Below, in pieces: positions 34,703-45,600 of a stretch of 64,000 nucleotides of DNA (the first letter of the stretch is position 1; each line of letters begins with the position of its first letter). Under the pieces are notes generated by a model. That model was not told the DNA's origin. It did not search any database and worked only from the letters and a program-made list of their open reading frames with translations. Source of the DNA: Manduca sexta (lineage: Eukaryota; Arthropoda; Insecta; Lepidoptera; Sphingidae); contig NC_051134.1 in assembly GCF_014839805.1 (NCBI RefSeq), positions 7,037,170 to 7,101,169 on the forward strand. Direction: 5' to 3'. The translations under genes and the position numbers were made by a program.

Positions 34703-36635
34703 TCCAAATTGTAAAACTTTGATAGTTTCTTCTGCATGATTTAAATGGACCTAGCGATGGAATCAGCCAAGTGCTCTCACATCCAGGAGGCTCCAAAATG
34801 CGATAAGTTTTTATGAACTTTCGTAAACGCAATCATTGAGACACATTTAAGTATGGACTTTCTATTTCTAACAAAATGATTTAGCACCTAATCGCACGTG
34901 TGGATGGTGCTTAATTCAGATGGCGAAAGTTACGCGACAGGAGGTAGATATTCGTCGAGAGGCGACACATCGCGCGACGTGACCGAATTGTTGATGCGGC
35001 CTACTGGACTCCTGTTATTGATCACGTGTTAGATACAATCATTCATGTTTCAAAACACTTTACTCTAACTCATAGTGAAATATCAAAGTGTTAAAAACTT
35101 TTCTCGAACTCATAATGTAATGTCAAAGTGAAAATGTTTATTGATTTCTTAGAAGTAAACGAAAAACCAATGAAAAATTCGAATTGAAGTAACATATTAA
35201 TATTTTGTTAAATTAGGCGTCACGATACGTAAAACCAATAACACTCAGCAAATGATATTGTGTATTACATTTTAATTATGTAACCTAACATTAATGTTAT
35301 TACAATTCCACCACTTTAACTTAATATCTTTGTTACTAAGTTTCTAAACAACCCCAATTTAGCTGATTATTGCACACTACACAACCAAAAACGCGCAACT
35401 TTCCTAATAATATAAAAGCAAACAGCCCGAACGCGCTGTGTTTTACGTGAGTTGTCGCAGTTAGCGGATACAAGCGTGAAATGGTTGCACAAACTACCAA
35501 ATACGATTTGGATGTGTTAAGTGCGTGCTGTGCCTTCGCACCTGCCTTTGTCTACTCTGGATATATAGACCTTTTAAAGCTATTAGTTTCCAGATATTTA
35601 TTCCTATTTATTTTTGCAGTTGTCTAGTAGTAGCGTTAGCTATGGACTAGGTGATCCAAGGTTACTTTTCCAAAAATTATGTAAAAATTCTTCACGATCA
35701 TGACTGGAGTGACATGATAGAAGGCATATTAAAATGTTCACAATTTAAATAATGAACGTAGCAACTAACGTATCAAATGAATGAACATTTTAATTTTAGG
35801 CAGTGCGGGTTCTGATTATAAGTAGATATCACTTAAGTTAATTAGCTAAATAAAAATTAATATATAATGAAATAATCGTCATTCAAAGCAATAAAAAAGG
35901 GATTAATAATAATGTTTTGTTCATGTAACGTTGTACTGATGGGATGTATGTGAGTGAAACCAATAAATGCTGGATAAACACTGACTTTATTAATATGATT
36001 ACAAGGCTTATATAATACATACATTAGTACATAGAATAGAAATGGATGCAACGTCTCACGTTGGCGAATCAGATGCATGCGTTCCTCTAGCAAAGGGCGA
36101 GTTCTTTATCCGACGGGTGTCATGCGTGACTTATCGCAGCCTCTCAATTATGCGTATCGCTTAGAATTCCTGCGCGGACTTTAGTATCGTCATTCAATAG
36201 CGAATAACGTTCCATGTGCTATTTCAAGTGCAACCAAAGATTGCTGCGTTCGGTTAGAAAATTATATGGCGCGCACCGAGGACCGCCACAAAATAAAATA
36301 TGGGCCACACTGCACTTACTCTGTCTGGTTGAATTTACTATCGGGTATCGAATAATTCTTTCGGAGTGGATGTAAAGAAGGACTAACCAACACTGGAAAA
36401 TATAGATGAAGGTTAAGTAAGCAACAAAAGTTTCGTTTTACTGCGCCTTATTTAGATATTATGCAGTAAAATTTAAGTGCGTATGCGACGATAAAACTGT
36501 ATGCCTATATTCCCCGTTACATAAAAGAAAACAAAATGTATAAATAATAGGTACCTATTTTTAATATCTTAACTTGGTTCTTTCGAGAAGATGTGTAATT
36601 TTAGTTCACAACGACGTAGAAACTTTTGCTTCGGT
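34703..36635. other. No gene recognised; CpG/E-box patch at 34890-35030
   Basis: AT-rich, except for about 34890-35030, which is CpG-richer. It contains GCACGTG at 34895-34901 and CACGTG near 35022 (E-box cores). It may be a regulatory element. The minus-strand frame at 35857-36093 has no domain. Confidence 0.35.
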
Positions 36636-36648
36636 AAATAAGTCAAGA

Positions 36649-36966
36649 AAAGCGACGATAGCCTAGTTCGTTGTAGAACGAACTGCCGAGACGAATGTCC
36701 GCAGGTTCAAATCCCAAAGGTACACACCTCTGACCTTTCTAAAAAAATATGTGTGTATTCTTTGTGAATTATCGCTTGCTTTAACGGTGAAGGAAAACAT
36801 CGTGAGGAAACCTGAATACCTGAGAAATTCTCTATAGGAATTTCGACGGTGTGTGAAGTCTACCAATCCGCACTAGGCCAGCGTGGTGGACTAAGGCCCT
36901 CTCAGTAGTAGAGGAGGCCCGTGCCCAATAGTGGGACAGTATATAATACAGAGCTGATATTATTAT
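36649..36966 (+). repeat. tRNA-derived SINE, family S1, full length
   Basis: This 318-base copy is the reference for S1 in the window. The A-box region is CGATAGCCTAGTTCGTTGTA, the B box GCAGGTTCAAATCCC, then TCGCTTGCTTTAACGGTGAA, GGCCAGCGTGGTGGACTAAG and CAGTATATAATACAGAGCTG, with an ATTAT 3' tail. It is flanked by AAATAAGTCAAGA (36636-36648) and AAATAAGCCAAGA (36967-36979), a 13-bp target duplication with one mismatch. LINE-encoded proteins would have mobilised it. Confidence 0.88.
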
Positions 36967-37071
36967 AAATAAGCCAAGATGAACAGAGTGAAAAATCGTA
37001 GTAAGCCGATTGTAGATTTTAAGCGGACCGATTCGAATATGTCAGCGGGTATCTGACGATATATTATTATA

Positions 37072-37932
37072 CTAGCTTCCGCTCGCAGCTTCGCCCGCGT
37101 CGATTTCGGACTTCAAAAATGGAGGAGGTGCTCAATTTGTCGGGATGTTTTTTTAAGTATGATGGTATGCAGGTGGTCCGATTGTCCTGTCAGGGTCTGA
37201 TGATGGGATCCTGGTGAAATCGAAGGAAGCTTATAGCATGATTCAGTATTCACGCGTGATGGCTTATTATTAGCGTATTTCATGTATAACTTTGGTGTTT
37301 CTATACCGATTTCTATGATTCTTTTTATGGAATATTTAATAATGTTAACTTTTTAATTAGGGATGACTGAGAGTGTTATAAACGTAAGAGTAGACAAATA
37401 TAATGAGAAAGCTTCGAACTGCTAAGCTATCGGGAGTTACACGTGTTATTGTGAGTCAACCATAAAAGATAGACATATGCTGTCGTGGGATATTTTTACA
37501 TGATTTTAAGGAGAACATTTCCGTCATACATGATTTCTGCGTAGCTTTAACCATTAAGGTTGCACACGCGACGGAAGCTTAAAAAATGAAGTAACTTCTC
37601 CCGTTTTCCCAACATTTCCCTTCACTGCTCTGCTCCTATTAATTGTAGAGTGATGAAAAGTATACTATAACCAGCACAGGAGTATGACAAATAATTGTAC
37701 CAAGTTTAGTTAAAATCCGTCGAGTAATTTTTGTTTCTATAACGGTTATACAGACAGACAGACAGACAGACTGACAGACAGACAGACAGACAGAAAGACA
37801 GACAGACAAAAATTTTACTAATTGCATTTTTGGCATCAGTATCGATCCCTAATCACCCCCTGATAGTTATTTTGGAAATATATTTCATGTACAGAATTGA
37901 CCTCTCTACAGATTTATTATAAGTATAGAAGA
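37072..37932 (-). mobile_element. Non-autonomous Helitron-like element, about 860 bp
   Basis: On the minus strand it starts at 37932 (or 37936) with A|TCTTCTATACTTATAATA. It ends at 37072 with CGCGGGCGAAGCTGCGAGCG, then GAAGCTAG|T. The terminal GC-rich stem and CTAG fit Helitron 3' ends. A fragment of the same family lies at 51050-51122. A CAGA microsatellite sits inside at 37751-37807. No Rep/Hel frame was seen. Confidence 0.6.
37751..37807 (+). repeat. (CAGA)n microsatellite
   Basis: About fourteen CAGA units with two interruptions lie within the Helitron-like element. The minus-strand open frame covering it (repeated CLSV) is an artefact of the tetranucleotide. Confidence 0.95.
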
Positions 37933-37936
37933 TAGA

Positions 37937-38544
37937 TTTGGCTCGCGTTAATTTCTTATTCGGATCTATGCTTTTTTTTTCAATAAAAAGGTGCCTGCTA
38001 TATACATAAGGCTTAGTCTACCGGTGTTACCTTTATCCAAATCCGTTCATCATAAAATGTACATTTTTTTTGGGAACTAAAGAAAACAATTGTCCACCTG
38101 CAACAGAAATGTTTCTCAATGATCTATGTGCAATGTGTTATTAAGTCGACGTTACCTCCATATGCCACTATTGTATGTATTTATTTATATGAAGGAAATC
38201 TTATGTATCTTAGCAAATACTAAATACGTGTTTAGTAACATTATAGCGTAGACTATTACGTGAGGCTAAAGTGGTTCGTAAAACGACAACGTTTAATGCA
38301 TAGTTAACTTCAGCGTTTCGCTCCGGTCAAATTAGTCTCTACTAAACTATATAGCGCTTTTAAGCTTTGGTTTATTCTTAAATTAAGTAAACATTATACG
38401 CTTTATACACTGCAGTGTACATATTTTTAAAAAATAGTAATTGGAATTTAACCTCTAATTACATTATATTTAGATTCAGTAAATTTTATCGCTGTTTTAA
38501 TCAATGTTTTATGTATTTTTTAGATTATTATATCAACTAATTTT
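37937..38544. other. No feature recognised
   Basis: This is AT-rich DNA with no supported feature. Confidence 0.5.
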
Positions 38545-38815
38545 GATGAATCCCTCGTAGCTGAATTTCGGCCACGGCGGAGATCAGCCAGCCACGTAGA
38601 AAATATTATAGTGCACAAGTATGTTCGCAACACCCTGGTGCACTTTCTGTTCCTTCACTCTCATAGTCCGGTGAGACGGCAACAAGAGCGCAGGACCTAC
38701 GACTTTACGTGCTTTCTGAGCCACGGGAGTAATTACACCGCCAACTACCTTACTCCGAGCTGCGACTAAGTATAGTTCTTTTAAATTGATAAATCCAGTC
38801 ATAATGCTTTTTGGT
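38545..38815 (-). repeat. SINE-like repeat, family S3
   Basis: This is a GC-richer block with the fixed word order CTCGTAGCTGAATTTCGGCC, then AGTGCACAAGTATGTTCGCA, then TTCCTTCACTCTCATAGTCC and AATGCTTTTTGGTC at the head side. I recall it as a common lepidopteran repeat whose minus strand carries a tRNA-like head. The head is decayed here. No second copy in the window. Confidence 0.45.
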
Positions 38816-38923
38816 CTATAAATTACCCCTTACTAAGTTTGATACTGTAGACACTAGACTTTTGTCCTGGTCTGCCATCAAACAAAACTGTTTTAGGGTC
38901 ACCCACGTTGAGAGATATACAAA

Positions 38924-39106
38924 CTTACTTGTAAACTTGTTTTAGCATTAAAAGGTGGTTAAGAGTTGCTTAAAGAGCTGTCAAAATTATCACCGGTTCC
39001 TAGTTTAAACCTTATTACGAGGAAAGATGGCGGGTTTTGACTTACAGCTGAACGAGTGAATTTGTGTTTTAACTAAGCATAGCTTTGCGAAATTATTATA
39101 AGTAAG
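38924..39106 (+). mobile_element. MITE, family M1, uninterrupted copy
   Basis: Ends CTTACTTGTAAAC and TATTATAAGTAAG form a short terminal inverted repeat of about 10 bases around a 160-base body with GCGGGTTTTGACTTACAGCT and AAGCATAGCTTTGCGA. The same body, inverted and split by a SINE, is at 49224-49623. It is non-coding and would need a DNA transposase supplied in trans. The flanking duplication is unclear. Confidence 0.6.
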
Positions 39107-40979
39107 AATAATGTCTCGATATGACTAGAGTATTATAGAACAAAGGAATATATTTTTGAAAGTTCTGCATGATGTTGCTAGTTTTTGTGAAGGCATGGCG
39201 CTTCATCCAGATATAATAAAAAAATACACAAAAATATAAAGTTTATATTTCTTTCGTAACGGGAAGAATCTTGTTTTTAAATTAATACTGTGATTAATGG
39301 ATTTCGAAGAGGCGAGTAATAAATTTTAACATCATTTTTGATTTAATTAATGTTCTTGAACACTAATTGCGTTGGAGCTCCCGTCCGGGCTTTATTTAGA
39401 ATGCCTAAGATGTTTTTTTGTAATACCAACATTTTGAACACCAATAAAATAATTTTAAAGACAAAGTCAAGTGAACGAAATTGGTAGGCATACAGAAACT
39501 GGCGACAAGTCAAGATGACGTCAGGCAGTACAGATACGTGTTGCATCTTTATTTGATTAATTTGAATATCAACATGACGATGTACCTTTGCTTAAGTCCA
39601 GCAGCGGCGGTAATCACTTACTATTAGGCTGGTCCCTGACTTGGCTGCCCACTCGAACACTGAAAAAAACTAAATTTTCACTCGCCGAATGATAACTACG
39701 AATTAATCCCTTGCAACAAAACCACCCAGAATACACCACGTTCTGATACATAGATCCCAATAGTCACACTGGTTACAATTGTAGGAACAGTACACTTTCT
39801 TCAAGAAAACACTTATATTTCACAACAATCAGTTAGTAATGTTTCCTCTTCGATAGTTTAGACACAACTGTCAATCTGGTCCAACAACAAGTATTTTAGA
39901 ATACCGACATCATCGCTTACATTTATATTGACAAACAAATACCTACAAAAGTAACATAATTCACAATAAATTACTAAGCTAGTATTGTGTTATGTAACAC
40001 AATGTTTTTCGAACCAGAATACATTAATAATGAACATTATCACTTGCCAGCAAAAATTGAAATTGCATTGAAATCCAGACCGGATTTCATACTCGTATGC
40101 ATAAATGTGGTAGAAAAAAAAATATATTTCTTAAAATCTCTACTTGATCAATCTTGTAATGTAGCCATTCCACTCAGCTGGAATAAAGTGTATTCCTCGA
40201 TCAACTTAGTATAGGTATGAACCTGAAAATGACCCTTATTGACCTTTCGATATACCATTTAATAATTCGCAGACGCATTTTATAATACGAATGGTCCGAT
40301 TCTTGACCGATGTTATTTTTTACAAGGATAAGCATTCATAAAAATTTGTCTGTCCGATATGCCAATTAATTTAAACATGTCTAGAGGGAGAAATATTTGC
40401 AAATTTATTTAACAACATGTTGAGAATAATTTTATCAACCTGCGTGCAAAATAAAAAATCGCCCCACATCACTAGCTTTCATTTGGAGCTTAATAAATCG
40501 GAATTTAAAAATAATGAACTATAACTTTGATTTTCTACAACACCATCACATTTTAATTTTATTACATATATATAGCTATTGTTATTATCACAGGATTAAA
40601 ATCAAAATTCATTACTTTTTTAAAGGTTTATAATCGATATTTTTGGAGATCGCAATAAATTGACGATTATTTATTAATAAAAAATCTTCAACCACCATTA
40701 GCTGTCATTACATCCTGTTTTCTTTGACCTTATAAGCTTCAAAATGTAATCCTGTGAGATTGTATCCCATTCTTTTTCTATAGCTTGACCACAGTTTCTG
40801 GAGTTTCTGAAGAATTCTGCCCATATTATCACGCTATATACTATTATTCTGCGATTTTTTTGCACCCAAGTATAACATTTAATTACAACTTACCTGATGA
40901 ATTATAACTTGTTTTCTGCTCTAATTCTATAAATACCTCCCCTAATAGGAAGCAACATTTATCCTCGAAGTTTTCAAAT
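39107..40979. other. No feature recognised
   Basis: About 1.9 kb of AT-rich DNA. The open frames at 39343-39546 and 39987-40214 have no recognisable domain. Confidence 0.45.
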
Positions 40980-41176
40980 ATAATTGGTATCTCAATAACT
41001 AAAAAATATGCTTTCTGAACTCGATAAACTCCAAAACTACTAACAAATTTCCATGGAATTTGCTATAAAGATAGCTTGAGCCTGAAAGGGTATAGAATAC
41101 TGCTATCTAAGTACATAACGGGGCTTTTAGCCTGAAAAAACTTTTTCCCTGAAGCGAAACAGTAAACAAAGGCTAG
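40980..41176 (+). mobile_element. Helitron-like fragment, degraded
   Basis: Words typical of the other Helitron-like copies occur in order: AACTCGATAAACTCCAAAAC, TATAAAGATAGCTTGAGCCT, GAAAC, and a final AAAGGCTAG|T at 41176. The hairpin before CTAG is lost and no 5' end was found. Confidence 0.4.
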
Positions 41177-41670
41177 TCACTAATAATTCAGTATCTAGAT
41201 TTGTCAGTTATATCAATGCATTTCAAACATATCTTTTTAAGGCAAGTTCGCAATTTTTCACTGCACAGTGCGATCATTAATTTTTTCCCCACAGATTGTT
41301 TTCCAAGCGATTTCCATTCGATGTGTGGAGTGGAAAAACAGATAAAAATGACGTGATATATCGTGTTTGTACGGATGGTTGTATTTATTATGATGTGTGT
41401 GCAGATTAAAGGCTTGTGTCGGTCTTTTGGAGTTCACAATCTGCGTGATGAAGTGTTGGAAAATTTATTGCGTAATCCGGGCCCTAAGCCTTTTGTTATG
41501 AATGACAATTTGTTTCATACAACGTTTCATTGGTTGTGCCAGTAGGAGCGTGGGAGTGAGAGCTAAAATATAAAATAAAATTTTGGTTTAGGGTTAAAAA
41601 AATAAGTTGTGATGAATTATTGGGGCTTGTTTGACGCACAATTTAGAATATAGTGTTATATACTTACGTC
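41177..41670. other. No feature recognised
   Basis: AT-rich DNA. The 60-codon frame at 41363-41545 shows no domain. Confidence 0.45.
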
Positions 41671-41931
41671 CGTATTCATAAACGTTGTTTATCTAAGGAC
41701 AAAGCATTGCTGTGATAATAAGTTTGTTTCTCAGTGCTGACGACGTGGCAGCCTTCGCAGTGCGCAGACATAAGGCCGTTGTGATTGGCTAATATGGAGA
41801 TACAACATTAATCTAGTTAGCCAGATAAACAAAGCTGAACAAATAGCAAGCTGTCAGATAAACAAAGCTAAGAAACAGACTTGTTATCACATCAGTGCTC
41901 CGTTCTTAAATAAATAACGTTTATGAATACG
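41671..41931. mobile_element. MITE with 30-bp terminal inverted repeats, 261 bp
   Basis: CGTATTCATAAACGTTGTTT at 41671 and onwards is matched by the reverse complement of 41902-41931 at 27 of 30 bases. The body contains a repeated CAGATAAACAAAGCT (two copies near 41822-41870). It is non-coding. A target duplication was not clear, so the transposase superfamily is unknown. Confidence 0.75.
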
Positions 41932-42230
41932 AGCATTACATTATACATTTAAGTAACACTACAAAAACTTTTCTTGTTCCAAGACAAAGAGTTTATTAAT
42001 CGAGACGTTAACACAAAATGGCAAAGTACCTAAATGCCAAAACTACCCCATAATACCAAGCATCCCTTCTGAATGAATGAACAAACGTTATTTAATTAAA
42101 CTCTTCAGTTAATTTCGCGCAGTTACTTCAAACTTCTGACCTTATCTAACAAGTTTGTTAAGCGGGAGAATTATTTTTGTACACGATGTGTTCTAGATCA
42201 CCCAATTTACGGGATCAAGGTTCATGTAAT

Positions 42231-42244
42231 TGTACGATGTTGTT
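42231..42244. repeat. Target-site duplication, left copy
   Basis: TGTACGATGTTGTT here is repeated at 43663-43676. The last two T bases merge with the poly(T) that follows, so the certain length is 12. It marks the 3' edge of the inserted viral-type sequence. Confidence 0.9.
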
Positions 42245-42446
42245 TTTTTTTTTTTTTTTTTAAATTATTGCAACACTATGGACTCGAGGTCCATACATTT
42301 GTTAGATGTTTTATTGTTATTAGAGTTATGTTATATTACATGTCGTGGTAAAAAACAGCGTCTTGTGGTTTAAGTGAAGGTATTTTTTTTTAATTGTTAC
42401 TTAACTATTGTTGTGTTGTAATGGGAATGCGGGTCTGTTGTATATA

Positions 42447-42520
42447 TTTTTTTTTTTTTTTTTTTTTATTATTGTTATTATATTATTTCATGCTCATGGT
42501 TATTGAGTCTATATATATAC

Positions 42521-42553
<33 letters not shown>

Positions 42554-42558
42554 TTTTT
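42447..42558 (-). repeat. Two internal A-tracts with a (TA)n run, downstream of the helicase
   Basis: On the minus strand, A23 (42558-42536) is followed by an AT-dinucleotide run, about 40 unique bases, and A21 (42467-42447). The insertion's own terminal poly(A) is 185 bases further on at 42261-42243. The plus-strand frame at 42394-42591 is low-complexity artefact. Confidence 0.85.
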
Positions 42559-42665
42559 CATTTTATTCCCTCATCGCATTTACATATTTAACTGCTTATA
42601 CTATCTTACATATTAACTACTTATATACTAACTTATATCTAACATTAGTTTGAAGGATTAAGGAA

Positions 42666-43655
42666 TTAGGATTGGAAGGTAGTTTTTAGTAATTTGTTGA
42701 TTGTTTCGTAGTCCCTACTCCTGATAGCCATCTTAAGATTGTAATCAACGACTGCTTTTTTAGTGGCGCCAATCGCTCGTGTCGCGAAGCGTCCAATAGC
42801 GTCGTCGTTGATGTTGGTGTAGTATGTGCACCTCTCGGTGTGGCGTGACAATGCTACCACCGCGTGAGAGATGCTGTCGTGAATTTGGAGCTTTTTGTTT
42901 TTAGTCTGTAGGATGACTACCGTGGGGTAGGTTAGTCCTTGGGATTCATGGATTGTCAGAATACGGGATCCTTCGCCTTGGCCATATCCCTCGATGTTAA
43001 GGGACTCTTTCTCTTCCTGTGTGTGTGTGAGGAAGAGGGTGTTGCCTAAGGTTTTGGTATCCCGCATTTCCGACAATCGACGAATCCCTATGGAGTGCAC
43101 ACGAGTATTCGAGGAATAAATACCCGTGTACACCTCACTTAGGACATATGCTACGTCCAGAGGGTTGCGATGCGTGCATAGCAACTCCTGGGTGATGTTC
43201 ACTACCAAATTTGGTCTCGTGTATTTCATCTCGAAGAGGTTGTTGCGATCTATAAAAGGTAGCTGGTTAAAGTCTCCAATGAGGGTAACGCCATTCGCCC
43301 CGGACAGTCGCGCTGCCATCACTATAGCCCCAAAATGGTTCATTAGGGCCTCATCTACGATGAGTCTGCAACATTTGTTGGCTTCCCTAAAACCATTTGC
43401 TAGAATTGAGGCTATAGTCCGAACTTTATGGTTGGCTTTGTTTCCCATTCGGGCCGCCAATTTCTCCTTTAGTTCTCTGGCAGCTTCCACTGTTGTTGTG
43501 GCGATGACGTCAGTTTCCGCATTGAAGTATTTAACCACCCAGGTTGTTTTGCCACATCCCGGGACTCCATTCACCCACTGAAAGACAGGCACCGTCCAGT
43601 TGTCCGGGACTGCGTTAGCGACCAGATTTCCTGTAATGGTGTCTGCCAATGCCAA
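42666..43655 (-). CDS. Viral superfamily 1 RNA helicase domain, endogenous
   Basis: 329 codons are open on the minus strand. Motifs in order: Walker A GVPGCGKTT (residues 30-38), Walker B VDEA (100-103), motif III GDFNQLPF (127-134), a THR-type motif (161-163), motif V TIHESQGLTYPTV (234-246), and motif VI VALSRHTERCTYYT (267-280). This is the SF1 helicase of alphavirus-like positive-strand RNA viruses, which unwinds RNA during replication; virga-/nege-like relatives seem closest by motif style. Residue 1 is read from TTG. No ATG exists upstream within the insertion, and the first in-frame ATG is codon 70, after Walker A. The 5' polyprotein part is missing, so this is a truncated viral domain that has not acquired stops. 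It is markedly GC-richer than its flanks. The plus-strand frame at 43126-43581 is its shadow. Confidence 0.85.
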   Translation of the reverse strand: MALADTITGNLVANAVPDNWTVPVFQWVNGVPGCGKTTWVVKYFNAETDVIATTTVEAARELKEKLAARMGNKANHKVRTIASILANGFREANKCCRLIVDEALMNHFGAIVMAARLSGANGVTLIGDFNQLPFIDRNNLFEMKYTRPNLVVNITQELLCTHRNPLDVAYVLSEVYTGIYSSNTRVHSIGIRRLSEMRDTKTLGNTLFLTHTQEEKESLNIEGYGQGEGSRILTIHESQGLTYPTVVILQTKNKKLQIHDSISHAVVALSRHTERCTYYTNINDDAIGRFATRAIGATKKAVVDYNLKMAIRSRDYETINKLLKTTFQS

Positions 43656-43662
43656 TGGTGTC

Positions 43663-43676
43663 TGTACGATGTTGTT
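43663..43676. repeat. Target-site duplication, right copy
   Basis: TGTACGATGTTGTT is identical to 42231-42244. It marks the 5' edge of the minus-strand insertion. The helicase frame runs a few codons into this host flank without a stop, which is incidental. Confidence 0.9.
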
Positions 43677-43807
43677 AATTAGTATTGACTTTTGATATTA
43701 CTTTTATATTGGCAGCATTAAGTGTGGGTCTGAGTTGCTACGTTTGTTACTGACTACGAAGTATTCTTTTCTATATCTGTCTATATTACACTGCCGCAGG
43801 GACCATA

Positions 43808-43930
43808 TAACCGATTCCTGCCAGCTTCCCTTTATGTAATCTAATTATCATTAGAACGATTTGCAGATCGCATTTATGCATATTAGTATAGATATATGTT
43901 GTGTCGGATTCTCTTTTGGAAAATTTCACC
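43808..43930 (+). repeat. Interspersed repeat, family R2 (copy 2)
   Basis: Matches 27920-28085 in word order (CATATAACCGATTCCTGCCA, GCTTCCCTTTATG, GAACGATTTGCAGATCGCAT). It lies 130 bases beyond the viral insertion, in pre-existing host DNA. Confidence 0.55.
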
Positions 43931-43989
43931 TTTCTTTACAGCTATATAAATATAAATAGGTAGGTGGACATAAACAATTCTAGACCTAT

Positions 43990-44255
43990 TATTGTTTGGT
44001 GGCGTTGCTGTATTACGGTACGACTGCAGTTTTAATATCTCGGGTTCAATGTCTGGGTCGGGAAAAGTGATGTTGGGTTTTTTCTACTCAATATCAGTCC
44101 AGAGTCTAGAATTTGTGTTCGATATGGCGATAGGATAGGATTATTATTTTATCATCATGGATCATTACGGAATACGTGCTGAGAAAATTGGGTTCACCAG
44201 TTGCGCCTCTGTCTACCCTTTCGGGGATAAAAGGCGTACGTATGTGTGTGTATTA
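43990..44255 (+). repeat. tRNA-derived SINE, family S2 (best plus-strand copy)
   Basis: The A-box-like TGGCGTTGCTGTATTACGG and B-box-like CGGGTTCAATGTC stand at tRNA spacing. They are followed by ACTCAATATCAGTCCAGAGT, TTCGATATGGCGATAGGATA and TACCCTTTCGGGGATAAAAG, then GTATGTGTGTGTATT. This is the longest plus-strand S2 copy. Confidence 0.6.
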
Positions 44256-45600
44256 TTTAAGAAGGAGAATGACTTAATCATAAACAGAGAATGAAAGGTA
44301 CTGCACCATGTCTATGCACAAAAAATCAACAATTAAAGTGTAAAACACTATTCGAAAGGTTTATTCCAAAGATTTTTTTATTAAGATCTCAAATAGAAGG
44401 TAAGATGCCTTTTCTTCTTGAACAGGTAAATACTATCTTGAATATTGACTAAAAGCCATGCTAGTTTATATTAATCGGACATTCCAAATCGTTTGTAAAG
44501 GGATAACATTGAGCGATACAAAGGGTCTGATCTGATCGAAATCTCTCCAAACTGCAATACTAATTTAGTAATTATAGACAAGTCCTTATGCGATATAACA
44601 CGGGTGATACATACGTTCGATGAGTGGCCATTGAAATGGATTTTGAGAGTACCCTCCAATATAATAGTTATAATTGCCCAAAAAAATTATAAATATTACT
44701 GGGATAAATATTTTCCCGAAAAAAAAGTAAAGTAAGTAAGTTAAAAAGTAGTCTATGGTACACTTAGGGATATTGTAGCTTCAAATAAATAAATTAAAAA
44801 ATCGGAAGAATATTTCCTGACATTAGCGCTTTCAAACTCTTCAGCTTCATATAATAGTATAGATAGAATCTAAACTATAGTTTCTTTCGAGTGACAGAGA
44901 TAATGCTAACTACCTTAAAATTATGTTTGTAATTTTTGACCAATTTTTTGTTCAAAAACTGTTTGAATCCACCTGGGTCCAGATTTTTATGTTAAAAATA
45001 TAAAAGACAAAAGAACGATCAGATAGTAAATTAAACTGACGTCACAACATATTAAAAGCAATGCGTTTAAACACATTACTTCGGTGTCGCGTTTATTCAT
45101 ACACGGGAGAGTTATAAACCAATTTCAATGGAAATTAATCTCTTTTGGGTATTTCATAAAAATTTGTTCGTTTAATCATCCCAAATCCCGAGCTAGCCAT
45201 CGATTTACCTTTTTTAGGGGTTTTTGTATTAATACGTGTATTGTTTGTTAGGGTTTCAACCTTTTTGTATTTATCTGTTATAATTGGCAAATTGTGTTTT
45301 TAGCGATTCACTGGAGAATGTATTGTGTTTTGAAATAATTCATGATTAAATTTTGATTTTAGCTAGCGGCAGTATCACGTGATCGATATTTCCCGGAATA
45401 CATTTCCATTGTGTAATTTCGTGGAAACTAGTAGCATTTCTTAATAAATTATAAATCGGATTACACTATAATGAACTTTACTTATTAAAATTTAATTACA
45501 CTCTAGGTGATGGGGGTTTTGTAATATATACGTAATATACATAGTCGGTCTGGGTGGATATAAACTCTCTATATTTCTGTACAATTATGTTTCACGTTCA
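44256..45600. other. No feature recognised
   Basis: About 1.3 kb of AT-rich DNA with no supported feature. The minus-strand frame at 44471-44659 shows no domain. Confidence 0.45.

Larger units (their letters stand above)
42245..43662 (-). mobile_element. Retroposed RNA-virus sequence (endogenous viral element)
   Basis: The inserted sequence runs on the minus strand from 43662 to a 19-base poly(A) (T-run 42243-42261). It is bracketed by the 12-14 bp direct repeat TGTACGATGTTGTT. It holds a helicase frame (42666-43655) and about 400 bases of A/T-rich 3' sequence with two further A-tracts (42536-42558 and 42447-42467). The 5' end lies inside coding sequence, so it is 5'-truncated. Target duplication, poly(A) and 5' truncation are the signature of LINE-mediated, target-primed reverse transcription. 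Positive-strand RNA viruses have no integrase, so such capture is the known route. Confidence 0.85.

Noticed and set aside
37639..37836. Minus-strand frame with repeated CLSV
   Set aside because: Translation of the CAGA tetranucleotide array in a Helitron-like element.
42394..42591. Phe- and Ile-rich plus-strand frame
   Set aside because: Translation of poly(T) and (TA)n tracts belonging to the viral insertion's tails.
43126..43581. 151-codon plus-strand open frame
   Set aside because: It is the antisense of the viral helicase frame and exists only because that frame is open and GC-rich.
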